From the NCBI GenBank assembly GCA_031423955.1, contig JANPGJ010000090.1, forward strand, positions 1-21,602: 21,602 nucleotides of DNA, given 5' to 3'. The translations under genes were made by a program, and so were the position numbers. The notes below the pieces were generated by a model that saw nothing but the letters and a program-made list of their open reading frames with translations, was not told where the DNA came from and ran no database searches. Source of the DNA: JAEUOS01 sp031423955 (GTDB lineage Bacteria > Pseudomonadota > Gammaproteobacteria > Burkholderiales > JAEUOS01). Below, piece after piece: positions 1 to 7,696 of the stretch. Position 1 is the stretch's first letter. Every line of letters starts with the position of its first letter.

Positions 1-452
1 CGGCGCGCGATTCGCGCAGCACCTCGTTGAAGTTGCTGGGCGGCTACCAGTTCACGCCCAACTGGGGCCTTGAGATGCAGTTCGCCGACCTCGGCCGCTT
101 CGGCTACAGCGCCTGCAGCGGCGCCGTATGTGGCAGCGGCAATGCGGCGCTGCGGCAATGGAGCCTGGCGGCGGTCGGCACTCTGCCGCTATCCAACAAC
201 TACTATCTGATGGCGAAGCTGGGCGCAACGCGCAACCAGGTGCGAGGCGGCGATTTTTGCGCCGGCGCGGTGTGCGCCGCTGGCGCCGGCGGCAGCCGCA
301 GTGACCTGATCTCCGGTATCGGCCTCGGCTACAACTTCAACCCGCGCGTCTCGCTGCGTGTTGAGTATGAGAATTTCGGCAAGCTGGTCGCCGGCAACGG
401 CTTTGCCGCCAGGGGCGACAACTGGGCTGCGACCCTGCGTTATTCCTTCTGA
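1..452 (+). CDS. Outer-membrane beta-barrel protein, OmpA-like/OmpW-like (5' truncated)
   Basis: Only the C-terminal 150 residues or so lie in the window. The frame stays open to the left edge (first whole codon at base 3), so the true start is upstream. The visible part alternates polar and hydrophobic residues in strand-like segments, such as GGYQFTPNWGLEMQFADLG and YYLMAKLGATRNQV. It ends in ATLRYSF, the aromatic-terminated beta-signal of proteins folded into the outer membrane by the BAM complex. The pattern matches the small OmpA transmembrane-domain / opacity-protein family, a structural or surface role rather than an enzyme. Two 'CSGAVCGSG' and 'CAGAVCAAG' segments each hold a Cys-x3-Cys in predicted loops, which could form disulfides. 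It shares no obvious function with the catabolic genes downstream and is probably a separate transcription unit. Family call confident; specific identity unknown. Confidence 0.75.
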   Translation, partial: ARDSRSTSLKLLGGYQFTPNWGLEMQFADLGRFGYSACSGAVCGSGNAALRQWSLAAVGTLPLSNNYYLMAKLGATRNQVRGGDFCAGAVCAAGAGGSRSDLISGIGLGYNFNPRVSLRVEYENFGKLVAGNGFAARGDNWAATLRYSF

Positions 453-475
453 ATTCTGCCGACGGCATCGGAGCC

Positions 476-494
476 GGCAGCCGTGATGGCTGCC
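476..494. repeat. Perfect 7-bp inverted repeat (stem-loop) between barrel gene and VOC gene
   Basis: GGCAGCC (476-482), a 5-base loop and GGCTGCC (488-494) form a perfect hairpin 24 bases after the barrel-gene stop. No T-run follows, so it is at best a weak intrinsic terminator. It also occupies the place where a -35 box for the downstream TACAAT hexamer would be, so it could affect the next promoter. Confidence 0.4.
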
Positions 495-495
495 C

Positions 496-501
496 TACAA
501 T
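496..501 (+). promoter_or_regulatory. Candidate -10 element placing transcription start at the GTG of the VOC gene
   Basis: TACAAT matches the sigma-70 -10 consensus at 5 of 6 positions. It ends six bases before the GTG start at 508, so the expected transcription start falls on or next to the start codon. No good -35 box is visible and there is no Shine-Dalgarno sequence before the GTG, consistent with a leaderless transcript. Confidence 0.4.
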
Positions 502-507
502 AGTCGG

Positions 508-1383
508 GTGAACACCCAGTCGCGGGATATCGACAGCATCAATCACGTCGGCATGGCCGTGCGTGATCTCGGCATGGCGAGCCGCTGCCTTGAAGCCATG
601 GGTTTCATGTTGACACCGTATTCCCCGCACTCGGCGGCCTGGAAGCCGGGCGAGGCGGTCAAGCCGCAGGGCTCGGGAAACCGCTGCGTGATGTTGCCGC
701 ACAACTATCTCGAAATCCTCGCCAGCGAAGACACCGCCGCGCCGGCCGCGCGAATCGAGACGTTTCTGGCGCGCCATCAGGGCGCACATATCATCTGCTT
801 CAATTCCGAGTCACCCGAGGCGATCGACGCGCGCCTCAACAGCGCCGGCGTGCGCACCTCCGGCGTGATTCCGCTGCAACGCGAGATCGACACGCCGGCG
901 GGAGCGCGCACGGCGAAGTTCCAGCGCCTGCAATTCGCACCGGACGATTCGCCCGAAGGCTATATCCAGGTGGCGCGCCACCTGACGCCGCAATACATCT
1001 ACCAGCCACGCTACACCGCCCATGCCAACGGCTGCACCCTGCTGTCGGACACCATCGTGGTGGCTGATGAGGTGGACCATTTCGCCGCCAAGTACGCGCG
1101 CTATCTCGCAGCCACGCCTGCGCGCGATGGCGAGGCCTGGCGCTTCAACTTCGCCCTGGGTGACTGCTTGACGCTGGTGTCCTGGCGCCACATCAGTCGC
1201 TGGCTGCCGGGGACCCTGCTGCCGCCGCTGCCGGGGATCGCCGGCGTGACCTTTCGCGTGCCCGACCTGGCTGCGCAACGTGCGCGCCTGCGAGATGCCG
1301 GTTTCACCGTGCGCGATGCCGGCATGCGGTTGTTGGTACCCGCCGAGGAAGCCTGCGGTGTCGCTGTGCTGTTCGAATCATGA
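508..1383 (+). CDS. VOC superfamily protein, two-domain glyoxalase-like (Glyoxalase_3 type)
   Basis: A 291-residue protein with two VOC (beta-alpha-beta-beta-beta) modules. The first module starts INHVGMAVRDL, with His13 at the usual metal-ligand place. It has the GSGNRCVMLPHNYLEIL segment typical of Glyoxalase_3-like proteins (Glu69) and a further candidate ligand His94 (GAHIICF). The second half begins near residue 175 and ends with GVAVLFES. VOC enzymes use a divalent metal for isomerisation, epimerisation, ring-opening or C-C cleavage; the reaction here cannot be assigned. Its length is like type I extradiol dioxygenases, but their His/His/Glu iron triad in the second domain is not visible. 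The GTG start is chosen because the family motif begins only about 11 residues later and a -10 box sits just upstream. The stop overlaps the next gene by ATGA, so a joint role with the hydrolase is likely. Confidence 0.75.
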   Translation: MNTQSRDIDSINHVGMAVRDLGMASRCLEAMGFMLTPYSPHSAAWKPGEAVKPQGSGNRCVMLPHNYLEILASEDTAAPAARIETFLARHQGAHIICFNSESPEAIDARLNSAGVRTSGVIPLQREIDTPAGARTAKFQRLQFAPDDSPEGYIQVARHLTPQYIYQPRYTAHANGCTLLSDTIVVADEVDHFAAKYARYLAATPARDGEAWRFNFALGDCLTLVSWRHISRWLPGTLLPPLPGIAGVTFRVPDLAAQRARLRDAGFTVRDAGMRLLVPAEEACGVAVLFES

Positions 1384-2216
1384 CCGCCGTACCGTCATTG
1401 CCTGAACTGGAATTGATCGCGGTCGATCCGCAGGTTGCCGGCATGGAAGGCGCGCGCATGAGCTTCATGCAGGCCGGCAGCGGGCCTGCGACCGTGCTGT
1501 TGCTGCACGGCATCGGGTCGAACAGCGGTGGCTGGCGTTTCATCCTCGATGCCTTGCGTGCCGACTATCGGGTGATCGCCTGGAATGCGCCGGGCTACTA
1601 CCTGAGCGACCATTTGCATGCTGCGGCGCCTACCAACTGGCAATACACCGATGCATTGGCCGCACTGATGGATGCACTTGGCATCGCAGCCGCACATGTC
1701 GCCGGCAGTTCCTTCGGCTCGATGGTCGGCGCGTCGTTCGCGGCACGGCATCCGCAACGGGTGCGCCGCCTGGCGCTGCTCGGCGCCTCGCGCGGGCAGA
1801 AGTGGCTGCCGGCGGACGAGCGTGCGCGCCGCCTGGCGATGCGCGACGCCACTGCGGCCGAAGGCGCGGTGGCGATGAGCGAGAAGCGCTGGCGGGTATT
1901 GCTGGGGCCGGGCGCCGACGCCACCGCGATCCGCCTGACCCGGGAGGTGCTGATGGCGACTCATCCGCGCGGCCTGATGCAGGCTGCACGGGCGAGCGAC
2001 ACCACAGATGTGTGCGAATTCGCCGCCGGCATCGCCGCACCGACACTGGTGATCACCGGCGGCTGCGACCAGGTCAACCCGCCGGCGCTCGGGCAGGCGA
2101 TCGCGGCGGCGATTCCCGCCAGCCGGATCGAGATCCTGCCCGGCATCGGTCATTTGCCCAAGGTCGAAGCACCGGCGCTGACCGCGCGCCTGCTGCGCGA
2201 TCATTTCCGCGCATGA
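1380..2216 (+). CDS. Alpha/beta hydrolase
   Basis: A 278-residue alpha/beta hydrolase of usual length. The oxyanion-hole segment LLLHGIGSNSGGW is at about 40-52, and the nucleophile elbow G-S-S111-F-G-S at 109-114. The probable acid is Asp230 (ITGGCDQVNPP) and the catalytic His258 lies in GIGHLPKVEAP, so the triad is complete. A cap region (about 138-210) separates the core halves. The order of elements resembles meta-cleavage-product hydrolases, lactonases and small esterases, and does not separate them. It overlaps the VOC gene by ATGA, implying translational coupling, and precedes a Bug binding protein by 34 bases. A metal-dependent VOC enzyme followed by a serine hydrolase suggests two successive steps on one substrate. 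No signal peptide is visible, so it is probably cytoplasmic. Confidence 0.85.
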   Translation: MTAVPSLPELELIAVDPQVAGMEGARMSFMQAGSGPATVLLLHGIGSNSGGWRFILDALRADYRVIAWNAPGYYLSDHLHAAAPTNWQYTDALAALMDALGIAAAHVAGSSFGSMVGASFAARHPQRVRRLALLGASRGQKWLPADERARRLAMRDATAAEGAVAMSEKRWRVLLGPGADATAIRLTREVLMATHPRGLMQAARASDTTDVCEFAAGIAAPTLVITGGCDQVNPPALGQAIAAAIPASRIEILPGIGHLPKVEAPALTARLLRDHFRA

Positions 2217-2250
2217 AGCCGGCGCGGTTTGCGCACCAAGGAGAACTTCG

Positions 2251-3225
2251 ATGAATGCCCTCATGCGAATCGTTGCGGCCTTGATGGTCATGCTCGTCGC
2301 TGCGGAGCCGGCCCCGGCGCAGGAGTTTCCCGCCCGCAATGTGCGCATCGTCGTGCCATATCCGCCCGGCGGCGGCGTCGACGGACTGGCACGACCGCTG
2401 GCCGAACGCCTGTCGCGAATCTGGGCGCAGCCGGTGCTGATCGAGAACAAGGCAGGCGCCGCCACCATGATCGGCGGTGACGCGGTGGCCAAGGCGGCGC
2501 CCGATGGCCACACCCTGCTTCTGACCAGCGACTCGTCGATCACCAGCAATCCGCATTTGTATCCGAAGATGCCGTTCGATCCGATCCGTGATCTGGCGCC
2601 GGTAACGCAACTGATCGACCTGCACCAGATGGTGGTGGCGCATCCGTCGGTCAGCGCCAATACCCTGCAGGAACTGGTGGCACTGGCACGCAGCAAGCCG
2701 GGCGCGCTCAACTACGGCTCGTACGGCGGCGGCAGCCAGCCGCACCTGTTGTTCGAAGCGCTCAAGGCGCAAAGCGGGGTGCAGATCGCGCATATTCCCT
2801 ACAAGGGCATCGCGCCGGCACTCACCGCGGCGATCGCCGGCGAGGTGCAACTCACCCTCGGCGGCGCGGCCACCACCCGCGGCCATTTCCAGAGCGGGCG
2901 CCTGAAACCGCTGGCAATCGCGCGCCAGGAACGCCTGGCCCTCTATCCCGAGGTACCGACACTGCGCGAAGCAGGCTTTCCGGAGATCGACCCGCGACCG
3001 TGGTTCGGCGTGTTCGCGCCGGCATCGACGCCGCGCCCACTGGTGGAGCGGATCGGGCGCGACATCGCCAGGGTGCTGGCCGAACCCGAATTTCGCGAAC
3101 GCGAAATCACCGGCAAGGGCTACACCGCGGTCGGCAGCACGCCTGACGAGTTCGCGGCGTTCGTGCGCAGCGATCTCGACTACAAGGGCAAGCTGATCCG
3201 GGTGTCCGGCGCCAGGGCGGAGTAG
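2251..3225 (+). CDS. Tripartite tricarboxylate transporter substrate-binding protein (Bug/TctC family)
   Basis: A 324-residue periplasmic binding protein. The N-terminus has a Sec signal (short basic start, hydrophobic stretch to about 19, PAPA-Q cleavage region near 23). The family's ligand-contacting loops are present: VPYPPGGGVDGLARPLAERL (about 32-51), ENKAGAATMIGG (about 67-78), the APDGHTLL segment, and HIPYKGIAPALTAAIAGEV (about 178-196). Bug proteins bind carboxylates and other small organic compounds in the periplasm. Most genomes that carry many of them lack matching TctA/TctB permeases, and none is present here. The start is supported by AAGGAG eight bases upstream. It is the third gene of the VOC-hydrolase unit and converges on the TSUP gene with 55 bases between stops. 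Ligand unknown. Confidence 0.92.
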   Translation: MNALMRIVAALMVMLVAAEPAPAQEFPARNVRIVVPYPPGGGVDGLARPLAERLSRIWAQPVLIENKAGAATMIGGDAVAKAAPDGHTLLLTSDSSITSNPHLYPKMPFDPIRDLAPVTQLIDLHQMVVAHPSVSANTLQELVALARSKPGALNYGSYGGGSQPHLLFEALKAQSGVQIAHIPYKGIAPALTAAIAGEVQLTLGGAATTRGHFQSGRLKPLAIARQERLALYPEVPTLREAGFPEIDPRPWFGVFAPASTPRPLVERIGRDIARVLAEPEFREREITGKGYTAVGSTPDEFAAFVRSDLDYKGKLIRVSGARAE

Positions 3226-3280
3226 TTCGGCACACAGGGTCGCATCTGTCGAGGCACCGCGCTGGCGCACGCCGCCGATA

Positions 3281-4024
3281 TCAGGCCAGGCCGCGCGCAA
3301 TCAACGAGACGCCGCTGCCGACCAGCATTACCGCGATGGCGCGCATCAGCATGTCGCGCGACAAATGGCGAAACGCCTTGCCGGCCACCCACAGGCCGGC
3401 GAACGAAGCCGGCAGTGCGGCCAGCGCCCACAGCCATGGCTTGAACGACATCAGCATGCCGGCGATCGTGAACACCACCACGCGCAGCGTGATGCTGAAA
3501 ATGGTGCAGATGCCGAGCGTGGCGCGATATTGTTCCTTCGACAGGCCGCGGCGCGAGAGGTAGATGGCGTAGGGCGGGCCGCCGGCGCCAAACAAGGTGC
3601 TGGTAATGCCGCCCGCGCCGCCCGCCAACCAGGCCCAGCGCGGCCCGACGGTGCGCACCGATTCGCCCTGCACCAGGTTGATGATGGCCACCGCGAGCAC
3701 GAATCCGCCCAGCGCCACCATCGCCGCGGCACGCGGCAGATTGACCAGCAGCGTCATGCCGATCACGGTGCCGACCACCACCATCGGCAGGATGCGCCGC
3801 CACTCGCTCTTGATCGCGTTCTCCGGATGCTCCAGGCCGACGCGCCAGGCGTTGGTGCAATCGAGCAGCGAAAACATGGCCAGCGCGAACGGCAGCGACA
3901 CCAAGTGGGTGGCCAGCGGAATGGTCAGCAGCGCGGAACCGAAACCGGTGACGCCGAAAATGAACGCGCCACCGAACGCGATCAGTGCGAGGGTGGCGAG
4001 AGTGGCATAGTCGGCAGTGGTCAA
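3281..4024 (-). CDS. TSUP (TauE/SafE) family membrane permease
   Basis: A 247-residue polytopic inner-membrane protein. The TSUP family moves sulfite, sulfoacetate, taurine-derived or other small anions across the inner membrane. The two family half-repeats are recognisable: FIFGVTGFGSALLTIPLATH near the N-terminus and STLFGAGGPPYAIYLSRRGLS near residue 145. Several hydrophobic helices lie between and after them. I place the start at the TTG whose codon overlaps the TGA of the upstream DUF1330 gene (TTGA, 4024-4021). The frame remains open further upstream, but that extension is arginine-rich, non-membrane sequence lying inside DUF1330. It is the last gene of the ten-gene leftward run. As the only inner-membrane transporter visible in the window, it is a candidate partner for the orphan Bug proteins, though this is inference. 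Confidence 0.85.
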   Translation of the reverse strand: MTTADYATLATLALIAFGGAFIFGVTGFGSALLTIPLATHLVSLPFALAMFSLLDCTNAWRVGLEHPENAIKSEWRRILPMVVVGTVIGMTLLVNLPRAAAMVALGGFVLAVAIINLVQGESVRTVGPRWAWLAGGAGGITSTLFGAGGPPYAIYLSRRGLSKEQYRATLGICTIFSITLRVVVFTIAGMLMSFKPWLWALAALPASFAGLWVAGKAFRHLSRDMLMRAIAVMLVGSGVSLIARGLA

Positions 4025-4326
4025 TTCGGCTGCGGCCCGTCGTAGCCCTCGATGATCACCACATCCCCGGTCGACACCGGCGTGCGCAACTTGATCGCCG
4101 CCTGATATTCGGGCGATCGGTAGCAATCAAGCGCCGCCTGGTAGGACGGGAACTCGATCACCACATTGCGCGAACGGCTGGAACCTTCAGGATTTTCCAT
4201 TCTGCCGGCGCGCACCAGGAACACCGCGCCATGTTTCGCAAGCGGTGCGGCGTTGGCCGCGACATAAGTCTTGTATTTTTCGAGGTCGTCGATGTCGACG
4301 CGTGCGATCCAGTAGCCTTTGGGCAT
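4021..4326 (-). CDS. DUF1330 family protein
   Basis: A 101-residue single-domain protein matching DUF1330, a dimeric ferredoxin-like-fold (Dabb-like) family. The usual pattern is present: GYWIARVDIDDLEKYKTYV at the start, then APLAKHGAVFLVRAG, NVVIEFPSYQAALDCYRSPEYQAA and a final VVIIEGYDG. The biochemical role of the family is poorly defined. Members often accompany catabolic genes and may act on small reactive intermediates or help a neighbouring enzyme. A GGAA motif lies about eight bases before the ATG. It follows the racemase-like gene by 59 bases and its TGA overlaps the TTG start of the TSUP permease, so the two are probably translationally coupled. Confidence 0.9.
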   Translation of the reverse strand: MPKGYWIARVDIDDLEKYKTYVAANAAPLAKHGAVFLVRAGRMENPEGSSRSRNVVIEFPSYQAALDCYRSPEYQAAIKLRTPVSTGDVVIIEGYDGPQPN

Positions 4327-4385
4327 TTTGTTTTCCGGTGATAAGTGAGGAAAGAGGGCCGCGCTGCCGCTTCATTTGAGGTCGG

Positions 4386-5546
4386 CTAACCGGCGCAGCC
4401 CAGGCCAAGCTTTTCCAGTTGCGCGACTTGTTCTGTTGCAAATCCCCAATCGGCGAGCGCCTGCCGACCGTTTTCGCCGCGTTCCGGTGCGGCACTGCTG
4501 ATTGCACCCGGGGTGCGCGAGAAGCGTGGTGCGGGGGCAGGTTGCATCATGCCGTTCGCATCGACGAACGTACCGCGCGCCTTGTTGTGCGGAAACTCGC
4601 GTGCTTCGCTGAAGGTAAGCACCGGCGCCACGCAGGCATCGGCGTTCGCGAACACCCGCGCCCAGTGATCGCGCGTATTCGACTTGAAGGCGGCGCCAAT
4701 GCGCAGGCGCAGTTCGGGCCAGCCGCTGCGATCATTCTGCTTCGGCAGCCCGGCATCCGCGAGCCCGAGCCCGGCCAGCAGCTCCGCATAGAATTTCGGT
4801 TCGATCGCCCCCACCGACATGTGCTTGCCGTCGCTGGTCTCATACGTGTCGTACCACGGGCAGCCAGTGTCGAGGATGTTCTCGCCGCGCGCCTCTGACC
4901 AGTGGCCGCTGGCCATCATGCCGGAGAACATGGCGGCCAGCACCGAGGCGCCGTCGACCATCGCGGCATCGACCACCTGGCCCTTGCCCGAGCGTTGCGC
5001 CTCGATGATGCCGCAGGCAATGCCGAAGGCGAGGAACATGCCGCCGCCGCCGAAGTCACCCACCAGGTTGAGCGGCGGCACCGGCGCCTCCCCTTTGCGG
5101 CCGATGGCGTGCAGCACGCCGGAGAGCGCGATGTAGTTGATGTCATGGCCGGCGCGCGGCGCCATCGGGCCTTCCTGGCCCCAGCCGGTCATGCGGCCGT
5201 ACACCAGTTTCCGATTGGCCGCCAGCAACACATCGGGACCAAGCCCGAGGCGCTCCATCACGCCGGGACGAAAGCCTTCAATGATGGCATCGGCCCTGGT
5301 TGCCAGCTGGATCGCGGCGGTAACGCCGTCCTTTGACTTCAGGTCCAGGGTCACCGAGCGGCGACCGCGCAGCATCACGTCAAATTTGCGTCCGCGTGCG
5401 ATGCCGAGTCCGGATTCACCTGGCCTGTCCACCACCAGCACGTCGGCGCCCATGTCGGCCAGCATCATGCCGCAGAATGGACCGGGGCCGATGGCTTCGA
5501 ATTCGAGGATCTTGAGGCCGGAGAGGGGACCGGACTTCTTGCTCAT
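4386..5546 (-). CDS. Alpha-methylacyl-CoA racemase-like CaiB/BaiF protein
   Basis: A 386-residue family III CoA-transferase-fold protein of the racemase branch. The N-terminal signature LEFEAIGPGPFCGMMLADMGADV is typical of AMACR/MCR enzymes, as is the block AGHDINYIALSGVLHAIG followed by PPLNLVGDFGGG. The residues corresponding, from memory, to MCR His126, Asp156 and Glu241 are His134, Asp164 and Glu249, all shifted by eight, so the racemase active site appears complete. Such enzymes interconvert (R)- and (S)-2-methylacyl-CoA thioesters by deprotonation and reprotonation at C-alpha, allowing stereospecific beta-oxidation of branched acids. An in-frame 67-residue upstream extension overlaps the preceding gene and is not protein-like. 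I take the ATG at 5546, preceded by GGGAAG. It lies 82 bases after the crotonase-like gene in the leftward operon. Confidence 0.88.
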   Translation of the reverse strand: MSKKSGPLSGLKILEFEAIGPGPFCGMMLADMGADVLVVDRPGESGLGIARGRKFDVMLRGRRSVTLDLKSKDGVTAAIQLATRADAIIEGFRPGVMERLGLGPDVLLAANRKLVYGRMTGWGQEGPMAPRAGHDINYIALSGVLHAIGRKGEAPVPPLNLVGDFGGGGMFLAFGIACGIIEAQRSGKGQVVDAAMVDGASVLAAMFSGMMASGHWSEARGENILDTGCPWYDTYETSDGKHMSVGAIEPKFYAELLAGLGLADAGLPKQNDRSGWPELRLRIGAAFKSNTRDHWARVFANADACVAPVLTFSEAREFPHNKARGTFVDANGMMQPAPAPRFSRTPGAISSAAPERGENGRQALADWGFATEQVAQLEKLGLGCAG

Positions 5547-5628
5547 GGCGTGTCTTCCCTGGTTTTGGCGTTGTTCCGGAATTCCGGACCGATGTCGCGG
5601 GCGAAAGTGTAGTCCTTCCGGCGCGGCC

Positions 5629-6450
5629 TCAGGTCCCGGTGAACCTGGGCTTGCGTTTCTCCATGAATGCACGCACTGCTTCCTTGTGGTCGGCGGTGGT
5701 GCTGGCGCGCACCATGCGCTCGGCTTCGCGGTCGAGCGCCTCAGCAAAATCGATCTGCGGCGCTTCGTCGAGGTTGTCCTTCATCGCCGCCAGCGCCAGG
5801 CGCGGGCCGTCGGCCAGTGATTTGGCCAGCGCGAATGCTTCTTCCATGAGATTGGCATCCGGCACCACGCGGTTGAACATGCCGATCCGTTCAGCGCGCA
5901 CCGCGTCGATGCGCTCACCGGTGAACATCAGTTCGCGCGCGCGCGCCGGGCCGACAGTGCGCGTCATCAGCCACGCAATGCCGTAGTCGCCGGGCAGGCC
6001 GACCCTGGCATAGCCGGTGGCGATGAATGCGCTCTCGGCGGCGATGCGGATGTCGCAGGCCAGGGCCAACGCAAGGCCGGCGCCGGCGGCAGCGCCCGGC
6101 AGCGCCGCAATGGTCGGCTTGCGCACGCTGGTGAGCGCGCCCACCAGCAGGCGCTGGCGCAGGCGCAGGTCGGCGATGCGTTCTTCCAGCGACATGTCGA
6201 GGTTGCTGCGTTTGTCGCCCATGCCCTTGACGTCACCGCCCGAACAAAAAGCCGTGCCGGCGCCGGTGATCAGCAGCGCGCCGACGTCGGGGTCGTCGCC
6301 GCGCTCCTTGATCATGCGCCGCAGTGCCGGGGTCAGGTCGGGCGACAATGCGTTGCGCGCGTCCGGCCGATTGAGGGTGATGATGGCAACGCCGTCGGTG
6401 ACGCTGCACAGCAACTGGCTGGTTCCGGTATCGATGTCACGCGTGGTCAT
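5629..6450 (-). CDS. Enoyl-CoA hydratase/isomerase (crotonase) family protein, probably not a classical hydratase
   Basis: A 273-residue crotonase-fold protein. Visible family marks are ITLNRPDARNALSP, the oxyanion-hole segment AFCSGGDVKGMG (about 67-78), and the second oxyanion segment GAAAGAGLALALACDIRIA (about 119-137). The two glutamates used by classical hydratases are absent: the aligned positions appear to be Ala127 and Tyr147. Asp155 in RVGLPGDYGIAWL lines up with the catalytic Asp of PaaG/enoyl-CoA-isomerase types. Isomerisation, ring chemistry or another acyl-CoA reaction is therefore more likely than simple hydration. The ATG is preceded by AAGGAA at a normal distance. It lies between a CoA-transferase (21-base gap) and the racemase-like gene. 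A C-terminal RAFMEKRKPRF motif is family-typical, so the protein is full length. Confidence 0.85.
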   Translation of the reverse strand: MTTRDIDTGTSQLLCSVTDGVAIITLNRPDARNALSPDLTPALRRMIKERGDDPDVGALLITGAGTAFCSGGDVKGMGDKRSNLDMSLEERIADLRLRQRLLVGALTSVRKPTIAALPGAAAGAGLALALACDIRIAAESAFIATGYARVGLPGDYGIAWLMTRTVGPARARELMFTGERIDAVRAERIGMFNRVVPDANLMEEAFALAKSLADGPRLALAAMKDNLDEAPQIDFAEALDREAERMVRASTTADHKEAVRAFMEKRKPRFTGT

Positions 6451-6471
6451 TGCGGGTTTTCCTTTTGGTCC

Positions 6472-7680
6472 TCAGGCCGCATCGTCGTTGGACAGTTGTT
6501 CAATCTCGGCGGCGGACAGCCCCAGCCAGTCGCCGAAAACGGCATCATTCTGCGCTCCGAGACGCCCGCTGGGCTCGAGCGGAAGCAGGGCCGTGCCCTC
6601 ATAGCGGATCGGGCTGTGGGTCAGCGGTACGCGGCCGAATTCCGGATGCTCGATCCATTGCAGGCTGCCACGCGCATGCATGTTGGGGTCGTTGACTACC
6701 TCTTCGAGGTCGCGCACCGGCGCATGCGGCACCCGGTGTTCGCGCAACAGGTCGGTCAGGTGTTCACGCTGGATGCCGGCGGTCCATGCGCCGACCAGCG
6801 CATCGACTTCCTCCATGTGGGCGATGCGCGACTTGAGGTCGCGAAAGCGCGGGTCTTCCTTCAGGTCTTCGCGCTGCATCGCCGCCAGCAGCGCGTGAAA
6901 GTGGCGATTGTTGTTGCAGATGATGGCGACGAAACCGTCGGCCGCCGGGTAGACGTTGTACGGCGCTTCGGCCATGCCGCCGTGGCGGTTGCCGGTGCGC
7001 GGCGGCACCTTGTTGCCGCGGCCGTGATACATGCCGAGATTGGAACTCAAGGACGGGTAGACCGATTCCTGCATCGAGACTTCCACCGTGCGCCCGCGGC
7101 CGGTCTTTTCGCGCTGGTAGAGGGCGGTCATGATGCCACCATACAGGTGGACGCCGGCGAAGAAGTCGCACAACGCCGGCCCGGCCTTGACCGGCGGGCG
7201 GTCCGGAAAGCCGGTGATGCTCATCACCCCCGCGATCGCCTGTACCGTCAGGTCCATCGCCGGGTAGTCGCGATACGGGCCGGAGCGCCCGAAGCCGGAA
7301 CTCGAGGCGTAGATCAGGCGCGGATTGGCCGCCTGCAGGGTTGCGGCGCCAAGCCCGAGGCGTTCGGTGACACCGGGCGCGAAGTTCTCCACCACCACGT
7401 CGGCCTTCCTGATCATCTCCATGAAGACCGAACGGCCGCGTTCGCTTTTCAGGTTCAAGGTCACCATCTTCTTGTTGCTGTTCAACATCGCGAACGGCAG
7501 GGCCGCACCGCCCAGGTTGGCGCGAATCCGCAGGTGCTCGCCGCCGCGTGGTTCGATCTTGATCACCGTCGCACCGGCCATCGCCATCAGGAAGGTGGCA
7601 TAGGGCCCGTTGTAAATATGCGAAAGGTCGATCACCACCACGCCCGCGAGGGGCTGGCCTTCTGTAGCGGTCTTGGTCAA
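6472..7680 (-). CDS. Family III (CaiB/BaiF) CoA-transferase
   Basis: A 402-residue CoA-transferase that would activate a carboxylic acid by moving CoA from a donor thioester. The N-terminal Rossmann-like part (PLAGVVVIDLSHIYNGPYATFLMAMAGATVIKIE) and the VVENFAPGVTERLGL block are standard. The nucleophilic Asp that forms the aspartyl-CoA thioester intermediate is Asp143 in YPAMDLTVQAIAG. A C-terminal small domain (about 215-300) and the returning C-terminal segment are complete. The start is TTG at 7680: GGGAG lies eight bases upstream, no ATG is nearby in frame, and the conserved domain begins ten residues later. It follows the acyl-CoA dehydrogenase by 16 bases and precedes the crotonase-like gene by 21. 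Substrate unknown; formyl-CoA/oxalate- or carnitine-type specificity cannot be read from this sequence. Confidence 0.9.
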   Translation of the reverse strand: MTKTATEGQPLAGVVVIDLSHIYNGPYATFLMAMAGATVIKIEPRGGEHLRIRANLGGAALPFAMLNSNKKMVTLNLKSERGRSVFMEMIRKADVVVENFAPGVTERLGLGAATLQAANPRLIYASSSGFGRSGPYRDYPAMDLTVQAIAGVMSITGFPDRPPVKAGPALCDFFAGVHLYGGIMTALYQREKTGRGRTVEVSMQESVYPSLSSNLGMYHGRGNKVPPRTGNRHGGMAEAPYNVYPAADGFVAIICNNNRHFHALLAAMQREDLKEDPRFRDLKSRIAHMEEVDALVGAWTAGIQREHLTDLLREHRVPHAPVRDLEEVVNDPNMHARGSLQWIEHPEFGRVPLTHSPIRYEGTALLPLEPSGRLGAQNDAVFGDWLGLSAAEIEQLSNDDAA

Positions 7681-7696
7681 GGCTTGGTCTCCCGGA

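Noticed and set aside
508..1383. VOC protein as an extradiol ring-cleavage dioxygenase
   Set aside because: Size and hydrolase neighbour fit, but the His/His/Glu iron triad of the second domain is not visible; the Glyoxalase_3-like pattern fits better.
1395..2711. 438-codon open frame on the minus strand
   Set aside because: It is antisense to the hydrolase and Bug genes, Arg/Cys/Ser-rich with no domain, and typical of spurious frames in high-GC DNA.
3226..3280. Bidirectional terminator between the convergent Bug and TSUP genes
   Set aside because: I found no stable hairpin with a T-run in this 55-base gap.
2074..3300. 408-codon open frame on the minus strand under the Bug gene
   Set aside because: It lies opposite a clearly real Bug gene and has low-complexity His/Arg/Ala-rich content without any recognisable fold.
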